From: Arthrobacter pascens
GTDB taxonomy: Bacteria > Actinomycetota > Actinomycetes > Actinomycetales > Micrococcaceae
Assembly: GCF_030815585.1 (NCBI RefSeq)
Contig: NZ_JAUSWY010000001.1
Coordinates: 4,526,001-4,590,000 of the forward strand
DNA: 64,000 nucleotides
Direction: 5' to 3'
Of this stretch, positions 51,811-60,477 are shown one piece after another (position 1 is the first letter of the stretch; each line of letters starts with the position of its first letter). Both the position numbers and the translations under genes were made by a program. The notes under the pieces were generated by a model. The model saw nothing but the letters and a program-made list of their open reading frames with translations. It was not told the DNA's origin and did not search any database.

Positions 51811-53367
51811 CTAGGACGCGGCCTTGCCCGTCTTAGCCGTCAGGACGTAGCGGGACAGCGGGTCCTGTTCGTAGGAGAGGACGTTCTTGCGGATCGCGTC
51901 GGTTGCCTGTTCGTTCACGAGCCAGGCATTGACCGCCTTGTCCTGGAGGATCTGGCCTGCCTCCGCGTACAGCTTGTAGCGCTCGGTGGTATCAACGGTG
52001 GTGGCGGCTTCGGCGATGATCCTGTCGTACTCCGGGTCGCAGAAGTGGCTCAAGTTGTAGGTGCCTTTGCAGGTGTAGTCTGCGGTGAGGAACCCGATGG
52101 GGTCGGCGATGTCGATCAGCCGGTTGCGCTGGCTGAGCAGCATGTCGTAGTTCCCGGCCAGGACGTCCGGCTCAGCCGAGGCGTATTCCTTGGACTGGAT
52201 GGTGACCGGGATGCCGATGTTCTTCAGGTTTTCCTGCACGACGGCGGCAACATCGGCGAATTCGGCGCGCTCCACGATGGCGATGATCTCCAAGGGGCGG
52301 TCGGCAGTGTACCCGGCCTCGGCCAGCCGCTTTCGGGCTTGCTCAAGGTTCTGCTGCTGCTTGTCCTGCTTTTCACCCGCCCAGGGCTCGGACGGCGCGA
52401 AGGGTCCGGTGGCGGGCAGGGCGGCGCCTTCGTAGACGCTGGCAGCGAGGGCGTCGAGGTCCAGCGCATCGCGGATTGCCTTTCGAACGTCAACGTCGTC
52501 CAGCGGTGCGCGGCCGTTGTTCATATAGAGCGTGGCAGTGCGGGGCGAATCGGCACCCAGCACGGAGACGCCGTCGTCCGCCTTCAGTGCCGCAAGGCTG
52601 GCGACGGGGATGGACAGCGAGATGTCTGCTTCGCCGGTCTGCACCTGTGCGGCGCGGGTGGCGCCGTTGGTGATGAAGCGGATCTCGGCGCCGGCGAGCT
52701 GCACGTCGCCGCCCCAGTAGTTCTCGTTGCGGTCCAGGGTGAGGGACTGCTTAGCCTTCTCGGAGACGGGAGTGAAGGGACCTGTGCAGTGGCCGAACGG
52801 GTCCAGGCCTTCGGCCTTGTATGCGGCCGGTGACAGGATTCCGGTGTTGACGCTGGCCAGCCGGTAGGGCACCAGCGGGTTCTCGGCGGGGGTGCTGACG
52901 CGGACGGTCTGTGCATCCACCGTCGTCACGCTGCTGATCATGGTGCGGTTGAAAGCGCGGGCGGGGACCTTTGCGTCAAGGACGTGGTTGAGCGCCGACA
53001 CCACTGACTCGGCGGTGAGATCGGTGCCGTCCTGGAACTTGACGCCCTGGCGGATGCTGAAGTCCCAGTCCAGGGGTGAGGTCTGCTTCCACTCAGTGGC
53101 CAACGAGGGGAGTACCTTGCCCTCGGCCTGGTTGAAGGTGGTCAGCGTCTCCAGGCAGCCGGACAGGGACAGGATGTAGGCGGCGTCGGACTCGACGGCC
53201 CAGTTGGCTACCGGCGCCCGGAAGTTGTCGACGACGATCCGCTGGCTGGTGTCAGCTGCTGCGGAGGGCTGGGAGGCCTGGGTCTGGGTGCCGCTGAAAC
53301 CGCAGCCTGAAAGGGTCAGCGTCAGTGCCGCAGCGATGAGGGCCGGGGGCCGAAGAAGGGAACGCAC
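51811..53367 (-). CDS. SBP_bac_5-type solute-binding lipoprotein, probably iron-regulated
   Basis: The 518-residue protein has a lipoprotein signal (lipobox LSGC, Cys about residue 22) and the peptide/nickel-binding fold (LETLTTFNQAEGKVLPSLATEWKQ, DFSIRQGVKFQDGTDLTAESVV, PLEIIAIVERAEFADVAAVVQE). The family binds peptides, nickel chelates, opines or nicotianamine-like metallophores. An iron-box-like site 56 bases upstream suggests control by IdeR/DmdR and so a metal-chelate ligand. GTG 53367 is used. First gene of the importer operon. Confidence 0.9.
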   Translation of the reverse strand: MRSLLRPPALIAAALTLTLSGCGFSGTQTQASQPSAAADTSQRIVVDNFRAPVANWAVESDAAYILSLSGCLETLTTFNQAEGKVLPSLATEWKQTSPLDWDFSIRQGVKFQDGTDLTAESVVSALNHVLDAKVPARAFNRTMISSVTTVDAQTVRVSTPAENPLVPYRLASVNTGILSPAAYKAEGLDPFGHCTGPFTPVSEKAKQSLTLDRNENYWGGDVQLAGAEIRFITNGATRAAQVQTGEADISLSIPVASLAALKADDGVSVLGADSPRTATLYMNNGRAPLDDVDVRKAIRDALDLDALAASVYEGAALPATGPFAPSEPWAGEKQDKQQQNLEQARKRLAEAGYTADRPLEIIAIVERAEFADVAAVVQENLKNIGIPVTIQSKEYASAEPDVLAGNYDMLLSQRNRLIDIADPIGFLTADYTCKGTYNLSHFCDPEYDRIIAEAATTVDTTERYKLYAEAGQILQDKAVNAWLVNEQATDAIRKNVLSYEQDPLSRYVLTAKTGKAAS

Positions 53368-53422
53368 AAGAAACCGCCTTGGAGGGCTGCCGTAGGGAGG
53401 GCAGAAATAAAAAGGGGACGAC

Positions 53423-53441
53423 TTAGGTTAGCCTTCCCTTC
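53423..53441 (-). promoter_or_regulatory. IdeR/DmdR iron-box-like site
   Basis: On the plus strand TTAGGTTAG (53423-53431) is a perfect match to one half of the 19-bp actinobacterial iron box; the second half (CTTCCCTTC region) matches only about five of nine positions. It lies 56 bases before the binding-protein start. Confidence 0.55.
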
Positions 53442-53567
53442 CGGCAAAGCGTGAATTGATGACGGGGCTGCCCAGCGCCTTCGAAGGTAAGTGGTGCGCC
53501 TACGCCGGGCACGCGCCGTCGTACCTTCCTGCCCACTTGCCGGCCAGCCTGCTGCCACCCGGACACC

Positions 53568-53604
53568 GCAAAGCCCGCCACTCCTGGGGAATGGCGGGCT
53601 TTGC
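53568..53604 (-). terminator. Hairpin terminator of the MHS transporter gene
   Basis: GCAAAGCCCGCCA (53568-53580) and TGGCGGGCTTTGC (53592-53604) form a perfect 13-bp stem with an 11-base loop, 41 bases past the transporter stop on the minus strand. No U run follows. Confidence 0.75.
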
Positions 53605-53645
53605 GAGGGAGAAACCGGGCAGGAGTGCACGCGCTCCCGGAAAAA

Positions 53646-54965
53646 CTACTTCAGGCCCAGCTGCTTGGTGGGGACCTTGAAGGTTTCCTTGGCCGTGAGG
53701 GCAGAAACAGCCGCGATGGTGCAGATGACAGCCGTGAAGATGCTGATCTGTACCCAGCCACCGGGCTTGATGCCGCCCATCGCTGCCACGATGGCGGGAG
53801 CGAAGCCTGCCATCAGGAACCCCAGCTGCGTGCCGATGGCCAGGCCGGAGAAGCGGACCTTCGTGCTGAACATCTCTGCGTAGAAGGAGGGCCAGACGGC
53901 GTTGGACGCTGCGTAGCCGCAGGAGAAGAAGCCGATGGCGGCGAGGAACATCAGCGGGACGCTGCCGGATTCCAGGCTCAGCAGGAACACCGGGGTCAGC
54001 ACCGCGCTGGCCACGGCGCCGTAGATGAAGACAGGCTTGCGGCCGATCCTGTCGGCAAGCTTGCCGAACAACGGCTGCGTGCCCAGGGCCACCACGTTGG
54101 CGCCCACCACCAGCCACAGCGTGGTGGTTCCGTCAACACCGGCAACGGTCTTGGCGTAGCTGATGGCCAAGGTGCCGAACACGGTGGACACGGCGGCAAT
54201 GAAGGCGCAGCAGACCACACGGAGCACGTCCCGCCAGTGGGTCTTGAGCAGATCGGCAACGGGGAGCTTGGCGATCTGGGCGGTCTTCTGGGCTTCCTCG
54301 AAGGCTGGAGGCTCGTGCAGCGTGCGCCGGATGAAGAAGGCAACAAGCACCACCACGGCGCTGAGCCAGAACGGGACGCGCCAGCCGATGCCGTACTTGA
54401 TCTCGTCGGGCAATGCCAGCACGGGGATGAAGACCAGGGCCGCGAGGACCTGGCCGCCCTGGGTGCCGGTGAGCGTCCAGGAGGTGAAGAAGGAGCGGCG
54501 GTTGTCCGGCGCGTGCTCCAGGGTCATCGAGCTGGCGCCGGCCTGTTCGCCGGCGGCGGAGAGGCCCTGGCACAGCCGCGCCAGCACCAGCAGGGCCGGG
54601 GCCCACCAGCCCACGGTGTTGAAGTCCGGCAGGCAGCCAATCAGGAACGTCGAGGCGCCCATGAGCAGCAGTGTGAACATCAGCACCTTCCGCCGGCCTA
54701 CACGGTCACCGAAGTGGCCCAGGATGACGGCTCCTACGGGCCGTGCGACATAGGCGAAGCCGAAGGTGGCGAAGGACATGATGGCCGCATTGGCGTCGGC
54801 ATCGGGGAAGAAGACCTTGGGGAAGATCAGGGCGGCCGCGGAGCCGAAGATGAAGAAGTCGTAGTATTCGACGGCGCTGCCCAGGAAGCTGGCGAGGGCT
54901 GCCTTCTTCGGCGTCCCGGCCAGGGCAACAGTGCCCGGCTCGGCTGACGGAAGTGTCTGGCTCAT
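53646..54965 (-). CDS. MHS-family metabolite:H+ symporter, probable shikimate/protocatechuate uptake
   Basis: The 439-residue major-facilitator protein has twelve predicted helices and MHS hallmarks: KKAALASFLGSAVEYYDFFIFG, FVARPVGAVILGHFGDRVGRRKVL, and DNRRSFFTSWTLTGTQGG. This group takes up shikimate, ketoglutarate or aromatic acids. It is divergent from the IclR regulator of the shikimate/protocatechuate operon, which strongly suggests that substrate. AAGGAA just before ATG 54965 sets the start; ATG 54989 is possible. Confidence 0.88.
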   Translation of the reverse strand: MSQTLPSAEPGTVALAGTPKKAALASFLGSAVEYYDFFIFGSAAALIFPKVFFPDADANAAIMSFATFGFAYVARPVGAVILGHFGDRVGRRKVLMFTLLLMGASTFLIGCLPDFNTVGWWAPALLVLARLCQGLSAAGEQAGASSMTLEHAPDNRRSFFTSWTLTGTQGGQVLAALVFIPVLALPDEIKYGIGWRVPFWLSAVVVLVAFFIRRTLHEPPAFEEAQKTAQIAKLPVADLLKTHWRDVLRVVCCAFIAAVSTVFGTLAISYAKTVAGVDGTTTLWLVVGANVVALGTQPLFGKLADRIGRKPVFIYGAVASAVLTPVFLLSLESGSVPLMFLAAIGFFSCGYAASNAVWPSFYAEMFSTKVRFSGLAIGTQLGFLMAGFAPAIVAAMGGIKPGGWVQISIFTAVICTIAAVSALTAKETFKVPTKQLGLK

Positions 54966-55172
54966 GGAGTTCCTTAGATGTGACGACATTGTCGCGGATG
55001 GATCTGGGTGTTGCAGCGGCCGCCGCCTGGGGTGATGGCTGGGGCGCGGCACGGCTGGAATTAGCGGAAGGATCCGGACTAGTAGCCACATGGTGGGAGC
55101 TACTTGTGCGATACAGCAATGATGACTGTGAGCGTGGTCACCTGTCAAGAAAATAATCACTATCTAGAAATA

Positions 55173-55191
55173 GTTGCCACGATGTGGCAAC
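55173..55191. promoter_or_regulatory. Perfect dyad upstream of the IclR gene
   Basis: GTTGCCAC (55173-55180), GAT, GTGGCAAC (55184-55191): a perfect 8-3-8 palindrome nine bases before the IclR ATG at 55200. It is a probable autoregulatory site in the divergent region. Confidence 0.65.
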
Positions 55192-55199
55192 ATCGACTC

Positions 55200-56036
55200 A
55201 TGAGTGTGAATCAAAACACAGTGGCCGATGAAGTCACCGCTGATGCCAAGGCACTGGAATCGTCCAAAGCGGAACGTACTTCCGAGCGGACGGACATGGT
55301 GGGCAAGGCCCTGGGACTGCTGGTCCTCCTGGGTGACGAGCCCCGCGGCGCCAGTGCGGCTGAGATCTCGCGCCGGGCCGAGCTTCCCTTCAGCACCACC
55401 TACCGGCTCCTGGGTTCCCTCACCCGGGACGGGTTTGTGGACTACGAGCCGGAGGGCCGCCGCTACCACTTGGGCCTGCGCATCTTCCAGCTGGGCCAGC
55501 GGGTGTCCAACCACCACGGCTTCGCCGGCACGGCGATGCCTGTCCTGCGGCGCGTGACGGAGCAGACGGGGGAGGCCACCATCCTCAGTGTCCGCGACGG
55601 CCACCACCACCTCACGGTCAATAAGGTGGACGGTCCGCAGATGTTCCGCGTCACCAGCGACCCCGGCCATTTGGGTGCCCTGCATACAACTGCCGTTGGC
55701 AAGGCTCTGGTGGCCTTCGCTGAGGATTCTGAACGTCAGCGTCTGCTGGAGGAACTGGAGCTGGAGCCGCTGACGGAGCATTCCATCACGGACCGGAAGG
55801 CATTCCAGGCGGAAATCGAGCTGGTCCGCCGCAACGGGTACGCGGTGATGGATGAGGAAAATGAAATCGGCATGCGCGCCGTGGCTGTACCCCTCCTCAA
55901 CGCCCAGGGCCACGTGTTCGCTTCCCTGGCAACTGCGGCCCCGGTCTTCCGGCTCAGCCTGGACGCGCTGGTTGCCCAGGTGCCGCTGCTCCAGGAAGCG
56001 GCTGCCGAACTCACCGCACGGCTGCCCCAGCGGTGA
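55200..56036 (+). CDS. IclR family regulator of the shikimate/protocatechuate operon
   Basis: The 278-residue protein has an N-terminal winged helix (LGLLVLLGDEPRGASAAEISRRAELPFSTTYRLLGSL) and the IclR effector domain (TILSVRDGHHHLTVNKVDGPQ, GALHTTAVGKALVAF, NGYAVMDEENEIGMRAVAVPL). IclR proteins of the PcaR/PobR/QsuR type sense aromatic or hydroaromatic acids. The start at ATG 55200 is chosen because upstream ATGs lie within the dyad. It precedes the catabolic operon in the same direction and is divergent from the transporter. Confidence 0.92.
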   Translation: MSVNQNTVADEVTADAKALESSKAERTSERTDMVGKALGLLVLLGDEPRGASAAEISRRAELPFSTTYRLLGSLTRDGFVDYEPEGRRYHLGLRIFQLGQRVSNHHGFAGTAMPVLRRVTEQTGEATILSVRDGHHHLTVNKVDGPQMFRVTSDPGHLGALHTTAVGKALVAFAEDSERQRLLEELELEPLTEHSITDRKAFQAEIELVRRNGYAVMDEENEIGMRAVAVPLLNAQGHVFASLATAAPVFRLSLDALVAQVPLLQEAAAELTARLPQR

Positions 56037-56090
56037 GCAGATCCCTGGCGGGCCACATGACTGCCCGGACACATCGCCGTCGTGCCTCAC

Positions 56091-56107
56091 TGTTCGTATC
56101 TCGAACA
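56091..56107. promoter_or_regulatory. Dyad TGTTCG-N5-CGAACA upstream of the catabolic operon
   Basis: Perfect six-base arms (56091-56096 and 56102-56107) around five bases, about 110 bases before the dehydrogenase start and just after the IclR stop. Size and spacing fit an IclR-type site; this is the likely activator/repressor site for the operon. Confidence 0.55.
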
Positions 56108-56214
56108 AGAGTGCAAGAAGTGAACAATTGTAGTACTGTAATCCCTACCTGGCCCGCCGCGCACGCCCTGAGCGCCGCCGCCCGCCCGGTGCCGTTATCA
56201 AAGGAGCTGCACGG

Positions 56215-57096
56215 ATGAGTAATCGAACTGAGTCCTACCTTGTGGGACTGGTCGGCGATGGCGTGATGCCGTCACTCACCCCCCACATGCACGAACGCGA
56301 AGGTGACATGCAGGGCCTGCGCTACCTCTACCGCCCCATCGACCTCCTTGACCTCGGCCTTCCCGCAGATTCGGTGGGCCGGCTGCTGCAGAGCGCCAGC
56401 ACCCTGGGCTTCAACGGCCTGAACATCACCCACCCGTGCAAGCAGCTGGTGCTCCAGCACCTGGACGAAGTCTCCCCCGACGCGCTCAAGCTCGGCGCCG
56501 TCAACACCGTGGTGATCGAAGCCGGCCGGTTCATTGGACACAACACCGACTTCTCCGGCTTTGCCGCGGCCCTCGCCTCCGGCCTGCCGGGCGCCACACT
56601 TGAACGCGTGGTCCAGCTTGGAGCAGGCGGCGCCGGTTCCGCCGTCGCCTACGCCCTGCTCACCGCCGGTGTGCGGACACTGGATCTTGTGGACGTGGAC
56701 CCCGTCCGCTGCGCGGCCCGCGCCGCGGAATTGGCTGGCTTCTTCCCTGGCAGCACCGTCACAGCGCGTACGACGGCGGAGCTGCCGCAGCTGATGTCGC
56801 TGGCCGACGGCCTGGTGCACTGCACCCCGGTGGGGATGGCCGCGCACCCCGGCGTCCCGCTGGACCTGGACCTGCTGGAATCCCGCCACTGGGTTGCGGA
56901 CATCGTTTACCGCCCCATCGACACCGAGCTTGTCCGTGGCGCCCGCGCCAAGGGCTGCGAGGTCCTGGACGGAGGCCGTATGGCCGTGGGTCAGGCTGCG
57001 GACGCTTTCCGGATCTTCACCGGTCTGGAGCCTGACGCCGACCGCATGCGCTCGCACTTCCTGGAGCTTGTGGCAGCGGAAGAGGTGGCCGCCTGA
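56215..57096 (+). CDS. qsuD: Quinate/shikimate dehydrogenase
   Basis: The 293-residue protein of the AroE/QsuD family oxidises shikimate to 3-dehydroshikimate or quinate to 3-dehydroquinate with NAD(P). The substrate domain has GDGVMPSLTPHMHEREGD and NITHPCKQ, with the catalytic Lys but Cys where biosynthetic AroE usually has other residues; GHNTDFSGF carries the catalytic Asp; QLGAGGAGSAVAYAL binds the cofactor. GAGATCHS-like VDVDP after the strand suggests NAD use. It starts the catabolic operon and overlaps the next gene by one base. Confidence 0.88.
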   Translation: MSNRTESYLVGLVGDGVMPSLTPHMHEREGDMQGLRYLYRPIDLLDLGLPADSVGRLLQSASTLGFNGLNITHPCKQLVLQHLDEVSPDALKLGAVNTVVIEAGRFIGHNTDFSGFAAALASGLPGATLERVVQLGAGGAGSAVAYALLTAGVRTLDLVDVDPVRCAARAAELAGFFPGSTVTARTTAELPQLMSLADGLVHCTPVGMAAHPGVPLDLDLLESRHWVADIVYRPIDTELVRGARAKGCEVLDGGRMAVGQAADAFRIFTGLEPDADRMRSHFLELVAAEEVAA

Positions 57097-59027
57097 TGCG
57101 CACCGGAATCGCCACCGTCTGCCTCTCCGGCACGCTGAAGGAGAAGATGCAGGCGTGTGCCATCGCAGGGTTTGACGGCATTGAGATCTTTGAGCAGGAC
57201 CTTGTCACCACGCCGCTGGCCCCCGAGGATGTCCGCAAGATGGCTGCCGATCTGGGGCTCACCCTGGACCTCTACCAGCCCTTCCGCGACTTCGACAGTG
57301 TGCCCGAGGACCTGCTGGCCGCCAACCTCCGCCGTGCCGGGGCCAAGTTCAGGCTGATGTCCCGGCTGGGGATGGACACCATCCTGGTCTGCTCCAACGT
57401 GGCCACGGCCAGCATCGACAGCGACGACCTCCGTGCGGAACAGCTGGGCCGGCTCGCAGAACTCGCAGGGGACCACGGCGTCAAGGTCGCCTACGAGGCC
57501 CTGGCCTGGGGCAAGTACGTCAACGACTATGAGCACGCCCACCGGCTGGTGGATGCGGTGGACCATCCCAACCTGGGCACCTGCCTGGACTCCTTCCACA
57601 TCCTCTCCCGCGACTGGGACACCGCTCCCATCGAGGCCTTCAGCCCGGAGAAAATCTTCTTCGTCCAGGTGGCGGATGCCCCCAAGCTCTCCCTGGACGT
57701 ACTCTCCTGGAGCCGGCACTACCGCGTGTTCCCGGGCGAGGGCCAGTTCGAGCTCGCCAAGTTCATGGGCCACGTGGTCCGCGCCGGCTACACGGGCCCG
57801 GTGTCGCTGGAGGTCTTCAACGACGTCTTCCGCCAGTCGGACGTGGAGCGGACGGCTGTTGACGCCATGCGCTCGCTCATCTGGCTTGAGGAACAGAGCG
57901 CAAAGTGGCTGGAATCCAATGCACCCGTTCTTTCCGCGGCCGGCGCGGCGGGCGCTGTGGCCGGTGGCCCTGCGGCCCCCGGCCGCCGTCGTTATCCCAT
58001 GGAACTGGCCACGCTCCCGCAGGTCGCCGAACCCGCTGGCTACAACTTCGCCGAGGTCAAAGCCGTGGACACCGCAGGCCTGGAGACCGTTTTGGGCCAG
58101 CTGGGCTTTGGGTTCAACGGCCGCCACCGCACCAAGGACGTCCAGCTCTGGACGATGGGCCACGCCCGGGTGATCGTCAACGAGGCTGCCCCCGGTTCCG
58201 TGGGCGCCCCGGCCATCGCCGCTTTGGGGTTCGACGTCGATTCACCGGTGATCGCTTCGGCCCGCGCCCAGCAGCTCAAGGCACCGGTGGTACCGCGAAA
58301 GAGCCAGGCCAACGAGGAAGTGTTCCAGGGCTTCGCCGCCCCGGACTCCACCGAAATCTTCCTGTGCCAGGGCAGCCCCGACGGCACCGCAGCCTGGACA
58401 CATGAATTCGGGGAGGGACTTGAGGTCCCTGCCGCGGATGAACCCGCGGTGATCGACCACGTTAACCTGGCCCAGCCGTGGCAGCATTTCGACGAGGCCG
58501 TCCTCTTCTATACGAGTGCCCTGGCCCTGCAACCGCAGCCGTTCGCGGAAGTGCCGAGCCCCACCGGCCTGGTCCGCTCGCAGGTGATGCTCACCGAAGA
58601 CCGCTCCGTGCGGCTGGTGCTGAACCTGGCGCCGCTCATCCAGCAGGACGGAGCGTCCACTTCCGATCGCAGCGGCCACCGGACTACCTACCAGGAGCAC
58701 ATCGCGTTCGCCGTGGATGACCTGGTGGCTACGGCACGGGCCTGCCAGGCCCGTGGCCTGGAGTTCCTGCAGATCCCGGCCAACTACTACGAGGACCTGG
58801 ACGCCCGTTTTGGCCTGGAGCCGGACTTCCTGGCCACCCTGCAGGAACTGAACCTCCTCTATGACTTCGACACCGACGGCGAGTTCCTGCACTTCTATAC
58901 GGCCACCGTAGGCAGCGTGTTCTTCGAGATGGTGGAACGCCGCGGCGGCTACGACGGCTACGGGGCACCCAACGCCCCGGTGCGGCACGCCGTCCAGTAC
59001 GACCACCAGCAGCGCCGCAACGCCTGA
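57096..59027 (+). CDS. qsuB: 3-dehydroshikimate dehydratase
   Basis: The 643-residue enzyme dehydrates 3-dehydroshikimate to protocatechuate. Residues about 1-280 form a sugar-phosphate-isomerase-like TIM barrel (MRTGIATVCLSGTLKEKM, DTILVCSNVATASIDSD, VAYEALAWGKYVNDYE, LGTCLDSFHILSRDWD, with metal-binding Glu/His). Residues about 310-625 form a 4-hydroxyphenylpyruvate-dioxygenase-like VOC domain (IDHVNLAQPWQHFDEAVLFYTSAL, YQEHIAFAVDDLVATA, FFEMVERRGGYDGYGAPNAPVR). This two-domain form is the QsuB type of Corynebacterium. It is preceded by the dehydrogenase at one-base overlap. Confidence 0.92.
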   Translation: MRTGIATVCLSGTLKEKMQACAIAGFDGIEIFEQDLVTTPLAPEDVRKMAADLGLTLDLYQPFRDFDSVPEDLLAANLRRAGAKFRLMSRLGMDTILVCSNVATASIDSDDLRAEQLGRLAELAGDHGVKVAYEALAWGKYVNDYEHAHRLVDAVDHPNLGTCLDSFHILSRDWDTAPIEAFSPEKIFFVQVADAPKLSLDVLSWSRHYRVFPGEGQFELAKFMGHVVRAGYTGPVSLEVFNDVFRQSDVERTAVDAMRSLIWLEEQSAKWLESNAPVLSAAGAAGAVAGGPAAPGRRRYPMELATLPQVAEPAGYNFAEVKAVDTAGLETVLGQLGFGFNGRHRTKDVQLWTMGHARVIVNEAAPGSVGAPAIAALGFDVDSPVIASARAQQLKAPVVPRKSQANEEVFQGFAAPDSTEIFLCQGSPDGTAAWTHEFGEGLEVPAADEPAVIDHVNLAQPWQHFDEAVLFYTSALALQPQPFAEVPSPTGLVRSQVMLTEDRSVRLVLNLAPLIQQDGASTSDRSGHRTTYQEHIAFAVDDLVATARACQARGLEFLQIPANYYEDLDARFGLEPDFLATLQELNLLYDFDTDGEFLHFYTATVGSVFFEMVERRGGYDGYGAPNAPVRHAVQYDHQQRRNA

Positions 59028-59123
59028 CCCAACACGAATCAGCCCAGCACGATTGACCAGCACGATTGACCAGCACCATTCAAGCAGATTCATTCAACCC
59101 AGCCACAGGAAAAGGAGGCCGCA

Positions 59124-59906
59124 GTGGAGACACAGCAGGATCTCAGTGCAGAGATTAACGCCATGGGTGATGCCTATGCCCGCGCGCTCAAGGACGGCGC
59201 CCCGGCCGAGACCCAGCCCCGGCTGGACTACCCGCCGTACCGCAGCAGCATCCTCCGGCATCCCACCAAGAGCCTGCACCACGCGGACCCGGAAACCATC
59301 GAGCTGTACTCGCCGGCGTTCGGGCACCAGGACGTGCACGCACTGGAAGCGGACCTGACCATCCAGCACAACGGCGAACCCCAGGGTGAGCGGATCATCG
59401 TGGCCGGCAAGGTACTGGACGGCGACGGCCGCCCGGTGGCCGGCCAGCTCGTGGAGATCTGGCAGGCCAACGCCGCCGGCCGCTACATCCACAAGCGCGA
59501 CCAGCACCCGGCACCCCTGGACCCCAACTTCATCGGCGTGGGCCGCTGCATCACCGGCCCGGACGGCTCCTACCGGTTCACCACCATCAAGCCCGGCGCG
59601 TACCCGTGGAAGAACCACCTGAATGCCTGGCGCCCGGCGCACATCCACTTCTCCATGTTCGGCACGGAGTTCACCCAGCGCATCGTCACCCAGATGTACT
59701 TTCCCGGAGACCAGCTCTTCCCGTTGGACCCCATCTACCAGTCCATCGTGGACCAGGACGCCCGCGAACGGCTGGTGGCAAGCTACGACCACAGCCTCAC
59801 CGAGCCCGAATGGGCGCTGGGCTACAACTGGGACATCGTCCTGACCGGCTCCAGGCGGACCTGGACCGAAAACGAGGCGCTCGGCGTAGAAGGCGATGAG
59901 GAATAG
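59124..59906 (+). CDS. pcaH: Protocatechuate 3,4-dioxygenase beta subunit
   Basis: The 260-residue subunit carries the Fe(III) site of the intradiol dioxygenase that opens protocatechuate to 3-carboxy-cis,cis-muconate. Ligand regions are visible: VEIWQANAAGRYIHKRDQH (Tyr), GAYPWKN (Tyr) and AHIHFSMFG (two His). An AAAGGAGG site lies a few bases before GTG 59124. A 96-base gap with CAGCACGATT-like direct repeats separates it from qsuB. Confidence 0.96.
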   Translation: METQQDLSAEINAMGDAYARALKDGAPAETQPRLDYPPYRSSILRHPTKSLHHADPETIELYSPAFGHQDVHALEADLTIQHNGEPQGERIIVAGKVLDGDGRPVAGQLVEIWQANAAGRYIHKRDQHPAPLDPNFIGVGRCITGPDGSYRFTTIKPGAYPWKNHLNAWRPAHIHFSMFGTEFTQRIVTQMYFPGDQLFPLDPIYQSIVDQDARERLVASYDHSLTEPEWALGYNWDIVLTGSRRTWTENEALGVEGDEE

Positions 59907-59910
59907 GCAT

Positions 59911-60477
59911 ATGAGCAACCAGACCACCAAGCTTGTTGCGACCCCCGGCCAGACCGTGGGCCCGTTCTACGGCTACGCGCTGCCGTTCGAGAAGGACAAC
60001 GAACTCCTGGCTCCCGGCTCGCCCGGCTCCATCCGTCTCCAGGGCACGGTGTACGACGGCGCCGGGCAGCCCATCCCGGATGCCATCCTGGAAATCTGGC
60101 AGCCGGACTCCGAAGGCAAGATCGTGCAGCGGACCGGCTCCCTGGTCCGCGACGGCTACACCTTCACCGGCTGGGGCCGCGGCTCCGTGGGCCACTCCGG
60201 CGTGTACACCTTCACCACCATGAACCCGGGCCCCACCGAACCTGGCGCCGCGCCGTTCATCTCCGTGGCAGTTTTTGCCCGCGGCCTGATGAACCGCCTG
60301 TTCACCCGCGTCTACCTGCCGGAGAACGGGGAAGCACTGGCGGCAGACCCGCTGCTGAGCTCCCTCGATCCGGAACGCCGGAAGACCCTGATTGCGCGCC
60401 GCGATCCCGACGGCGGACTCACGTGGGACATCCGCCTGCAGGGTGAAGGCGAAACTGTTTTCCTGGACTTCCAGTGA
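59911..60477 (+). CDS. pcaG: Protocatechuate 3,4-dioxygenase alpha subunit
   Basis: The 188-residue subunit pairs with PcaH. It has TPGQTVGPFYGYALPFE, AILEIWQPDSEGKIVQ and GWGRGSVGHSGVYTFTTMNPG, lacking the full set of iron ligands as expected for the alpha chain. ATG 59911 follows GAGGAATAG near the end of pcaH; only four bases separate the two genes. Confidence 0.96.
   Translation: MSNQTTKLVATPGQTVGPFYGYALPFEKDNELLAPGSPGSIRLQGTVYDGAGQPIPDAILEIWQPDSEGKIVQRTGSLVRDGYTFTGWGRGSVGHSGVYTFTTMNPGPTEPGAAPFISVAVFARGLMNRLFTRVYLPENGEALAADPLLSSLDPERRKTLIARRDPDGGLTWDIRLQGEGETVFLDFQ

Noticed and set aside
50800..52833. 677-residue frame opposite permease and binding-protein genes
   Set aside because: Shadow frame; Gly/Arg/Asp-rich with no structure.
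59030..59100. Direct repeats CAGCACGATT between qsuB and pcaH as operators
   Set aside because: They are adjacent copies of a ten-to-fifteen-base unit within a short spacer, more likely replication slippage; no dyad symmetry.
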